64,000 nucleotides of DNA, taken from NCBI GenBank assembly GCA_002713145.1, contig PAVS01000012.1, positions 30,473 through 94,472 on the forward strand, read 5' to 3'. Below, one piece after another: positions 1 through 6,330 of the stretch; positions within the stretch are counted from its first letter, which is position 1; each line of letters starts with the position of its first letter. A program made the position numbers and the translations under genes. Origin of the DNA: Halobacteriovoraceae bacterium (GTDB lineage Bacteria; Bdellovibrionota; Bacteriovoracia; Bacteriovoracales; Bacteriovoracaceae). The notes under the pieces were generated by a model. The model had not been told where the DNA came from. It ran no database searches and was given only the letters and a program-made list of their open reading frames with translations.

Positions 1-209
1 AAGTCTCTGAAAAATTCAATACTTAGCTGGGTTGTTTGTAGTAAATCTCTCATTCCTCTGGCGTAATACATCTACATCTCCTACATTTACCTCTTTATCG
101 GCTTAAGACAGCTATTGCTAAAGGATATATTTCTTTAAAACTCTGCTAAAAAACGATAAAATGAACAGCTGGTAAAGGGCTCAGTCGCAGCTTTAAACAA
201 GAAGGATTT

Positions 210-968
210 ATGGGATACACCCTTATTTTTCTCACATTTGGAATATCCACCATCGCCATAATGAAGTTGGTGGCATTTTTTATCGCCCGCAAAAGCCAGC
301 ATCCCGTGGACAGCCGATTTTTATACATGACCCCTATTTTATGTCCAAGGTCACATGGGGAAAGTTTTGATATCCAAATTAAAAACTCAGACCTTATCTT
401 TGAGCTTATTTTTTCAACTCTTGGTTTGATACTTGCCCATAATTATCTCAATATATTTTTTAATGCCTTTACTGAAGTTCTCTTCTTAAAGCCCTACATC
501 CTTTTAGTGTTTATTTATTTTTTTACTCTTTTTTTAGGGGCCAACCTGAGGATAGTGGCTTCATTATTCAAAATTGCTAGCCCAAGAATTCATAACCAGC
601 CCTACCTATCTCAATCACTAAGTGAGTTTTGGGGAAAGAGATGGAATGTTTGGGTGAGAAATTGGTTGGGTTATCTCGGAAAGTATCTCGCCCCTAAAAG
701 GACATATCTTCGTTATTTTTTAATCTTTCTTATCTCTGGAATCTTTCATGAACTCATGGTTAACCTTCCTTACTTTCTCTATACCGGTAATGTTCTTTTT
801 GGGAGTATGATTGCTTATTTTATGATTCAATTTCTTGGGATATGTCTGGATAAAGCATTCTTAAAAAACGTAACGTCTCTTCGCTATATTTTTATGTGGT
901 TAGTTCTATTCGCCCCAGCCCCTCTTTTTATGAACGAAGCTGTTATTCGTTTTTTTGGATTTAATTAA
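210..968 (+). CDS. MBOAT / wax-synthase-like membrane acyltransferase
   Basis: A 252-residue integral membrane protein with several hydrophobic helices. The mid-region motif FWGKRWNVWVRN followed by SGIFHE matches the pattern of the plant-type wax synthase branch of the membrane-bound O-acyltransferase superfamily (FWxRRW and an HE pair, the His being the presumed catalytic residue). By family it would move an acyl chain from acyl-CoA or acyl-ACP to an alcohol in the membrane; the substrate is not readable from the sequence. The start is supported by AGAAGGA five bases upstream. The stop overlaps the next start as TAATG, so the two genes are probably translationally coupled. The protein is shorter than eukaryotic wax synthases (about 340 residues). 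Confidence 0.7.
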   Translation: MGYTLIFLTFGISTIAIMKLVAFFIARKSQHPVDSRFLYMTPILCPRSHGESFDIQIKNSDLIFELIFSTLGLILAHNYLNIFFNAFTEVLFLKPYILLVFIYFFTLFLGANLRIVASLFKIASPRIHNQPYLSQSLSEFWGKRWNVWVRNWLGYLGKYLAPKRTYLRYFLIFLISGIFHELMVNLPYFLYTGNVLFGSMIAYFMIQFLGICLDKAFLKNVTSLRYIFMWLVLFAPAPLFMNEAVIRFFGFN

Positions 969-1315
969 TGGAAGCTTTTTATCCTATCCTCATTGATATT
1001 GGAGTGCTGGCCCTTATTCTGTTGCTCTACTATCTTATTCAAAGGTATAGAATCATCCGTAATGACAAATTCGAAATTCGAGATATTATTGAAGAATTAG
1101 CGGAACAGATTCATCAGTTTAGTGAAGACAACCCTGAACACCCTCACCGAAAAAAATTAGAAACCTACGCAGATCATATACGTGAACTCTTTGAAACGTC
1201 TCGCTTTGAAGAGCTGGCAAGAGAGATGAAAACTCCCCCCGCAGAACTTCCTAGCGAGATGAGGTATGACTCAGACCATTTGTATGAAAAAATTATGTTT
1301 CATGCCAAAAAGTAA
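968..1315 (+). CDS. Small membrane-anchored protein of unknown function
   Basis: 115 residues with one N-terminal membrane helix (about residues 7-24) and then a charged, helical cytoplasmic part rich in Glu, Arg and Lys. I do not recognise the family. The ATG overlaps the stop of the MBOAT gene by one base, which points to coupled translation and perhaps a helper role for that enzyme. The 3' end overlaps the convergent dinB by 23 bases. Confidence 0.6.
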   Translation: MEAFYPILIDIGVLALILLLYYLIQRYRIIRNDKFEIRDIIEELAEQIHQFSEDNPEHPHRKKLETYADHIRELFETSRFEELAREMKTPPAELPSEMRYDSDHLYEKIMFHAKK

Positions 1316-2366
1316 GTTGGTTTTTTAAGTTTTTCGCCCTTAAAAATTTAACTCCCGTTCCAATAAGCCGTACACCCTTTGTCTTCACTTTATCATTTTC
1401 TTGCACTCTTTCGCTGAAGAGCTTTTCAAAATGATTAAACTTCAACTTCCCCATGCTTGCAGCTTCAATTGTTGTTTGTTGAAAATCTGAATATTTTATT
1501 TTTACAAAGAGTGTTTTAATTTTTTTATCCTGATGTTTTTTAAGCCTATCTAACATCTCCTCAAAACAATGTTCTAATTTTAAAAGAAGCTCTTCATGGT
1601 CTTTGAGGTCTGAATGAAATGTTCTTTCTACAGATAGTGATTTTCGCTCTCTATGGGGTTTGACTTCTCTCTTATCTATCCCACGACAATAATGATAATA
1701 GCTCACTCCACTATCACCAAATGCATCAACTAATTCTTTGAGTGTGAGTTTTTGTAAATCACCAAAGGTTCTTAACCCAAGTTTATGCATTTTTTCCTGA
1801 GTGACTTTTCCCACACCATTTATTTTACCGACTTCAAAATGAGCGATCTTCTCTGCAATTCCCTCTGGTCTCAAAACACTCAAACCATTAGGTTTATTGA
1901 GATCACTTCCGATCTTAGCGAGCAATTTGTTAAAAGAAACACCGGCACTTGCAGTAAGCTTGGTTTCTCGGAAAATATCTTCTTTAATATTTTTGGCTAT
2001 TTTAATGGCATCATTATTATGGAGCGTACAATCTGTGACATCTAAATAAGCTTCATCTAGTGAAAGCCTCTCTATTTGAGTGGTGTATCTCGCAAAGATC
2101 TCAAAGATTTTAGCACTTACTTTTCGATATTTATCAAAATGAGAGCGTACCAAAATAAGCTCAGGGCATTTTTTTAAGGCCAAAGCTGTAGGCATTGCAC
2201 TTTTGACTCCAAATTTGCGAGCTATATAATTCGAAGTTGAGAGCACACCTCGACCTGTTTCAGAAAGACCACCAATGGCAAAAGGTTTATGCTTTAAGTC
2301 AGGTCGATCAAGTTCTTCAACTTGAGCAAAAAAATAGTCCATATCGATATGTATAATTTTTTTCAA
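1293..2366 (-). CDS. dinB: DNA polymerase IV, Y-family translesion polymerase
   Basis: 357 residues, normal length for DinB. The N-terminus IIHIDMDYFFAQVEE carries the first metal-binding Asp. SLDEAYLD near residue 100 carries the second acidic pair, followed by the helix-hairpin-helix thumb (KINGVGKVTQEKMHKLG) and a little-finger domain. It copies past damaged bases during the SOS response. The start is TTG, with AGGAG six bases upstream, and MKKIIHIDMD fits the family N-terminus. It is divergent from lexA across 118 bases that hold four TACGG repeats, so LexA control is likely. Confidence 0.95.
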   Translation of the reverse strand: MKKIIHIDMDYFFAQVEELDRPDLKHKPFAIGGLSETGRGVLSTSNYIARKFGVKSAMPTALALKKCPELILVRSHFDKYRKVSAKIFEIFARYTTQIERLSLDEAYLDVTDCTLHNNDAIKIAKNIKEDIFRETKLTASAGVSFNKLLAKIGSDLNKPNGLSVLRPEGIAEKIAHFEVGKINGVGKVTQEKMHKLGLRTFGDLQKLTLKELVDAFGDSGVSYYHYCRGIDKREVKPHRERKSLSVERTFHSDLKDHEELLLKLEHCFEEMLDRLKKHQDKKIKTLFVKIKYSDFQQTTIEAASMGKLKFNHFEKLFSERVQENDKVKTKGVRLIGTGVKFLRAKNLKNQLTFWHET

Positions 2367-2390
2367 AAAAAACTCCTGAGTCTATTGACC

Positions 2391-2436
2391 TACGGATATT
2401 TTACGGATATATTTAATATATACGGAAAACATACGG
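2391..2436. promoter_or_regulatory. lexA operator: Candidate LexA operators: four TACGG direct repeats between dinB and lexA
   Basis: TACGG occurs at 2391, 2402, 2421 and 2432: two pairs, each with 11-base spacing, 30 bases apart. Alpha-proteobacterial LexA binds the direct repeat GTTC-N7-GTTC, which also has an 11-base period. Two such sites between two divergent SOS genes would give one operator per gene. The published Bdellovibrio box (TTAC-N3-GTAA) is not present. The operator role is inferred. Confidence 0.55.
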
Positions 2437-2484
2437 TTAATCAAGTGTGATCATTTTTCCTAGGTAACCATGAGGAGATATTTA

Positions 2485-3093
2485 ATGAGTCTGACAAAAA
2501 AACAAAAACAAGTTTATGACTTCATCAAAGACTACTTAGATAAACATAGTTACTCTCCTACGCAAATGGAAATTCAGGAGCATTTTGGCTTTAAGTCCCT
2601 TGGCTCTGTACAAGACTATATTCGCTATTTAAAAAATGCTGGTTATCTTGAGAGTGATTCTAACTCGGTAAGAGGACTTGTCCCTATTGATCCTAATCAA
2701 GCTGAATCCCTCCCCGAAGCCATCGAAATTCCACTCCATGGTAGTGTTGCTGCTGGTAACCCTATCGAAGCGATGGAAGGCAATGAGATGGTCCAGGTGC
2801 CGGCTTCTATGATTGGAAAAGGAATCCACTACGCTTTAACAGTTAATGGTGAATCAATGATTGAAGACGGAATACTGGATGGTGATCTCATTATAGTTAA
2901 AGAACAAAAAACTGCGAATAACGGACAAACTGTTATTGCTGTCATGGACAATGAAGCCACAGTCAAGCGCTATTATAAAAACAAAAACCAAATAGAACTT
3001 CACCCTGCCAATAGTTCTATGAGCCCTATACTCGTTGATCGAGGAGACTTTCACATCAAGGGGATTTTAGTTGGTCTGTATAGATCCTATTAA
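2485..3093 (+). CDS. lexA: LexA repressor, SOS regulator with autocleavage
   Basis: 202 residues. An N-terminal winged helix-turn-helix (about 1-65; LTKKQKQVYDFI, then SPTQMEIQEHFGF) is followed by a peptidase S24 domain. Cleavage is expected at Ala90-Gly91 in GSVAAGNP; the catalytic Ser124 lies in NGESM and Lys161 in ATVKR. RecA-stimulated cleavage would derepress SOS genes. The start is placed at the second in-frame ATG because GAGGAG lies seven bases before it and MSLTKKQ matches the family N-terminus; a start at 2470 would add five residues. The gene is divergent from dinB and followed by two very small genes before a terminator. Confidence 0.95.
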   Translation: MSLTKKQKQVYDFIKDYLDKHSYSPTQMEIQEHFGFKSLGSVQDYIRYLKNAGYLESDSNSVRGLVPIDPNQAESLPEAIEIPLHGSVAAGNPIEAMEGNEMVQVPASMIGKGIHYALTVNGESMIEDGILDGDLIIVKEQKTANNGQTVIAVMDNEATVKRYYKNKNQIELHPANSSMSPILVDRGDFHIKGILVGLYRSY

Positions 3094-3146
3094 CCTCTAA
3101 ATTTTAACTTTTTTTACATCAGACATTACATGTCAAGGAGGACATC

Positions 3147-3320
3147 ATGGATGCTTATTACTTTTTTGAAGAAGAGTTGATTACAAAAATGCACACATCA
3201 TTTACAGACAGATTTAATCTCGACCAAGGAGCTGCAGCAGAGCTTACCTGGGAGATATTAGAACTTTTAAAAATTAGCGAGAGTAATTTATATGAGATTC
3301 ATTCACTATATTTGCAATAA
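3147..3320 (+). CDS. Small acidic protein of unknown function in the lexA transcript
   Basis: 57 residues starting MDAYYFFEEELI, with a strong AAGGAGGA site five bases upstream. It is mostly helical and acidic, with no signal peptide. It starts 53 bases after lexA, and no terminator is seen between them, so it probably shares the lexA transcript. I do not recognise a family. The strong ribosome site and clean frame support a real gene. Confidence 0.6.
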   Translation: MDAYYFFEEELITKMHTSFTDRFNLDQGAAAELTWEILELLKISESNLYEIHSLYLQ

Positions 3321-3330
3321 GGAATCATTT

Positions 3331-3396
3331 ATGTTCGAGAGTTTTTTTATTATCACAATCATCTTACATGTGATTAGTAGTATCATCCCAGAGTAA
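3331..3396 (+). CDS. Putative 21-residue hydrophobic peptide
   Basis: An ATG ten bases after the preceding gene opens a frame of 21 codons, mostly Ile, Phe, Leu and Val, able to form one short membrane helix (ESFFIITIILHVISSIIPE). GGA lies upstream, giving only a weak ribosome site. It is followed at once by a strong terminator, so it would be the last gene of a lexA transcript. SOS-induced hydrophobic peptides are known in other bacteria (TisB), but here that role is only inference. Confidence 0.35.
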   Translation: MFESFFIITIILHVISSIIPE

Positions 3397-3410
3397 CACA
3401 CGTTTAAGCA

Positions 3411-3455
3411 GTGAAAGTAGCCAAGATTTTAGCTACTTTCACTCTTGTCTTTTTC
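3411..3455 (+). terminator. Rho-independent terminator closing the lexA transcript
   Basis: A perfect 11-bp stem GTGAAAGTAGC / GCTACTTTCAC (3411-3421 with 3432-3442), a 10-base loop, then a T-rich tail TCTTGTCTTTTTCT. Confidence 0.85.
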
Positions 3456-3473
3456 TCGTTATGATCAAATATA

Positions 3474-4157
3474 ATGAGAACTTCAATTATCGTATTTTTA
3501 TTTGTGACCCTGACTTTCGCTCAAGACTATCAGCAATTTTGCTTCAGTACTCCACGCCAAGTAAACCAAGTCCAAAAAGAAATCACGTTTTTAGTTCTTC
3601 CCTCTGATAAAATTAAAGTCCATAAAAATTGTCTTGATGTCGTCAGCTCCTCTCAGCGCTTAAAACTTTTCAATAAATATATTTATCAAAATTATCGGCA
3701 GGATTTAATAACTCAAAACATAACTCCTCCCAAAGAATGTCACCTCAATATTTACCAAGACACACTTCCTCAGGAAAACCAAACTCAAGTTGCCATCACT
3801 TCAGAACAACTCAAGGCTCATACCCAAGAGCAAACGGGCCGTGTCAGTTCTAAAACGCAGCTCATCCTCACTCATGAAAAGCCTGGGCGATTCCAATACC
3901 AGGAAGCCGGCTATACTATTACCTGTTCTCCTCAAGGCGATGGCTATCAGGTTGATATAACTTCTCAATCACCCAGATTGGGCTTTAAAACTCAAAGGCA
4001 TATAAAAAAAGGTGAGAGAGTAGAATTAGGCCAATTACACAAAAAATCCCAAGAGCGCAGGGATTCAACAGCTCTTACAGATCAAGCAGCAACTCTTAAT
4101 CACCAAACAAAAGATGCTAGCTCAAAGACGATAGTATCTATCGAAGTCGTTAAGTAA
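3474..4157 (+). CDS. Secreted protein of unknown function
   Basis: 227 residues. A Sec signal peptide (RTSIIVFLFVTLTFAQ) is probably cut after the Ala before Gln17. The mature part has four Cys residues (two possible disulfides) and a Gln- and Lys-rich C-terminus that looks disordered. I do not recognise a domain. The start follows directly on the lexA terminator region with no obvious ribosome site, so the exact start is uncertain. Confidence 0.6.
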   Translation: MRTSIIVFLFVTLTFAQDYQQFCFSTPRQVNQVQKEITFLVLPSDKIKVHKNCLDVVSSSQRLKLFNKYIYQNYRQDLITQNITPPKECHLNIYQDTLPQENQTQVAITSEQLKAHTQEQTGRVSSKTQLILTHEKPGRFQYQEAGYTITCSPQGDGYQVDITSQSPRLGFKTQRHIKKGERVELGQLHKKSQERRDSTALTDQAATLNHQTKDASSKTIVSIEVVK

Positions 4158-4179
4158 TTCTTCAAACCGAATGACTAGA

Positions 4180-4382
4180 ATGGTGATAAAATTCTCAAAG
4201 TCTAAGTCGAAGCTAAATTTCAGCTAAAACAATAATAATTTTAGAGATTTATATAGTGATCATTTATAAGGGGCACTCATTCTTATTTTAGTTCAGGACT
4301 TTTCTGCTCGCGCGTCTCTAAAAACTGCTTACTCAGCACTAACAGTGCTTCCTTGCTAACTTTGAGAAATTTATCACCATCA
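4180..4382. repeat. 203-bp imperfect inverted-repeat element (MITE-like)
   Basis: The ends ATGGTGATAAAATTCTCAAA (from 4180) and TTTGAGAAATTTATCACCAT (to 4380) are inverted copies, about 22 of 23 bases matching. Inside them TTTTAGAGA (4239-4247) and TCTCTAAAA (4315-4323) form a second, perfect inverted pair. The whole piece could fold as a large cruciform. No coding frame is seen. No clear target-site duplication flanks it. It could be a non-autonomous mobile repeat or a structured RNA. Confidence 0.5.
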
Positions 4383-4513
4383 TAAGGGGTCGGTTAAATA
4401 ATTCTTACATAGGGCCAATATGCACAGGAAATTTTGGTTACAATCTGCACCGGAATCATTTTGGTCATGCGTTAATATCATGTAATTTCAGTCAGTTATT
4501 AGTTCGACAACTT

Positions 4514-4529
4514 TGGCACACACCTTGCT
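4514..4529 (+). promoter_or_regulatory. Sigma-54 promoter
   Basis: TGGCACACACCTTGCT matches the sigma-54 consensus TGGCAC-N5-TTGC with GG and GC correctly spaced (-24/-12). Only the weakly conserved base after TGGCAC differs. Transcription would start near 4540 and need an enhancer-binding activator; no activator gene is adjacent. Confidence 0.75.
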
Positions 4530-4539
4530 TTATATACAG

Positions 4540-4665
4540 TGAGCTAAGTGGAAGGGATCTTTTTCCTACCTAATTTTCCTTCCTTTGGTTAACTATGAAT
4601 ATAGCTAACCTCCCAAAATGACCTAAAAAATATCTGGCCCTCCACTTAGCTTAATATTTCTTAAT
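4540..4665 (+). ncRNA. Candidate sigma-54-dependent structured small RNA
   Basis: The predicted sigma-54 start at about 4540 lies at the base of a long hairpin. AGCTAAGTGGA (4542-4552) pairs perfectly with TCCACTTAGCT (4641-4651). A run of five T (from 4560) can pair with AAAAAA near 4625. An inner stem GGTTAACTAT / ATAGCTAACC (4587-4610) has one mismatch. The outer stem is followed by TAATATTTCTTAATTT, a weak terminator-like tail. No convincing coding frame lies inside. It may instead be a structured leader of the lipoprotein gene at 4808. Function unknown. Confidence 0.5.
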
Positions 4666-4807
4666 TTCCCCTCAAATTCCAACCACGATTTTTTCTCAAA
4701 TTCAAATCCCAATATTGACCTCGAATTTTCTTCCCCCTTTCTGCATCGAGCTCTCCAGCATTCTATAATATTCCTACAGCAAAAAAACGAAACCAAGGAT
4801 GGTATGT

Positions 4808-5611
4808 ATGCAAAAGGAATTCGCAAAAAATCTCAAGAATCTTAACTTCTTGATGGTTTTAGTAAGTTTTTTAGTCATGACCTCTTGTAAAGAAGGTCTC
4901 CCCGGAGATGCTGCAGATTGTGTTGAACCAGACATGCAGCATTTAATGAAATTAAAACAAGGTCAAGATCAACCAGCAGCAGAAGACCCTACTGTTTGCA
5001 GAGCACCAGTAGATGACAATGCAGATGATGGTAGTGATGGAAGTATTGGAGATAATCCAGCTGACGAGCCTATCGATGATGACGTAGATGAACCAGTTGA
5101 TCTACCAGAAGAGCCAAGTGCCGCTTTTACTATCAACTATGTCTTAAGAGACTTCTCAAAGAGTAAAAGAGCCAAAATGGATGATGCCATTGAAAAGCTC
5201 AAATTAGTGGTGAACTCTATTGAGTTTAAAGAAGCAGTACTGGCCCACACCTATAACGGTGTTTATCAGTATGTGGATAATCTGGGGCTCAGTAACTCTC
5301 AGATCTACGAGAAAATTATGGCCGGAGCGGAAACCCTTAACCCCGCAATTGATGAAGAGATGGATATTGATATTACTCTTTATTTCACCAACAATTCGGT
5401 GGTGGGCTACACCTACCCTAATTCTGAAAGAATTTGGGTCAATGATAAGTTCTTCACCAGCAACTCCCTAGGCCAAGTCGCTGCGAATATTATGCATGAG
5501 TGGACCCATAAAATAGGTTTTGGTCATGACTATAACCGAACGGCCAGAAGACCCTATTCGGTTCCCTATGCGGTAGGTTCCATTGTGAGACGATTAGTAG
5601 ATAATCTCTAA
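4808..5611 (+). CDS. Metzincin-like zinc-protease lipoprotein
   Basis: 267 residues. The lipoprotein signal ends VMTSC (lipobox), so the protein should be lipid-anchored outside the inner membrane. A very acidic Asp/Glu/Pro-rich linker follows (about residues 60-105), then a globular domain. Residues 230-240, HEWTHKIGFGH, give HExxHxxGxxH, the zinc signature of metzincins, with an Asp after the third His. A family below that level is not clear. The start at 4808 has AAGGA eight bases upstream and gives a proper signal peptide; an ATG at 4799 would overlap that site. A strong terminator follows. Confidence 0.75.
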   Translation: MQKEFAKNLKNLNFLMVLVSFLVMTSCKEGLPGDAADCVEPDMQHLMKLKQGQDQPAAEDPTVCRAPVDDNADDGSDGSIGDNPADEPIDDDVDEPVDLPEEPSAAFTINYVLRDFSKSKRAKMDDAIEKLKLVVNSIEFKEAVLAHTYNGVYQYVDNLGLSNSQIYEKIMAGAETLNPAIDEEMDIDITLYFTNNSVVGYTYPNSERIWVNDKFFTSNSLGQVAANIMHEWTHKIGFGHDYNRTARRPYSVPYAVGSIVRRLVDNL

Positions 5612-5632
5612 GCAATTAAAATGAAGTAAACC

Positions 5633-5665
5633 AAGGCCAAGCCCAGTGCTTGGCTTTTTTTTTTT
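5633..5665 (+). terminator. Rho-independent terminator after the metzincin lipoprotein
   Basis: Stem GCCAAGC (5636-5642) / GCTTGGC (5648-5654) with loop CCAGT, extended by AA/TT pairs, followed by eleven T (5655-5665). Confidence 0.9.
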
Positions 5666-5721
5666 AGGCATTTATTACACGCTAAATTGCAACTCTTACC
5701 ACTCCAGTGCATTATAAAGAA

Positions 5722-6330
5722 ATGAAAACAACAAAGATTATTGCTATCGCGGGAGGAAGTGGCTCCGGTAAAACCTTTCTATCCAAGCAACTTTATAAAC
5801 TTTTAGGGGATGAGAAGTCAGCTATCCTTTATCAAGATAATTACTATATCGATCAAAGTGATAAATTTGATTATGATGGGGGAAGCGTTAACTTTGACCA
5901 TCCAGAAAGTATTGACTTTGATCTCTTGGCCAAACATATCTCCTTACTCAAAAGATCTGAACAAGTGGATATTCCCCAGTATGATTTTGCTACTCATAAA
6001 CGTAAATCGCAAACTCTGAGTTGTGCGCCCAAAGAAATCATCATCATCGAAGGAATATTAGTCTTGAGTTCATCCAAGGTAAGGGCTTTAGTTGATGAGA
6101 GTATATTTGTCGATACGCCTGAAGATATCCGCTATCAAAGAAGGCTTAAAAGAGATATTGCTGAAAGAGGAAGAACTGAAGAGGGTGTACACAAACAATT
6201 TTATTCTCAAGTCAAACCTATGCATGATCAGTTTGTTGAACCTTCTAAACAATACGCCCATTTTGTTATCGAAGGGACAAGAGTTGAAAATCTAAACGCT
6301 ACTTTGAATCGATTTGAAAGCTATTGTTAG
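5722..6330 (+). CDS. udk: Uridine kinase
   Basis: 202 residues. A P-loop GGSGSGKT near the N-terminus, the family motifs YQDNYYID, NFDHPESID and PQYDFATHKR, then EGILVL. It phosphorylates uridine and cytidine in pyrimidine salvage. An in-frame GTG at 5707 would add five residues, but MKTTKIIAIAGGSGSGKT matches the family start better. The last four bases overlap the convergent acylase gene. Confidence 0.9.
   Translation: MKTTKIIAIAGGSGSGKTFLSKQLYKLLGDEKSAILYQDNYYIDQSDKFDYDGGSVNFDHPESIDFDLLAKHISLLKRSEQVDIPQYDFATHKRKSQTLSCAPKEIIIIEGILVLSSSKVRALVDESIFVDTPEDIRYQRRLKRDIAERGRTEEGVHKQFYSQVKPMHDQFVEPSKQYAHFVIEGTRVENLNATLNRFESYC

Noticed and set aside
1..66. Open frame at the left edge ending at TAA, possible 3' end of an upstream gene
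   Set aside because: Only 21 codons are visible and no motif; cannot tell from chance.
4623..4826. 67-codon minus-strand frame in the gap before the metzincin gene
   Set aside because: It crosses the structured RNA arm and the next gene's start, with no ribosome site.
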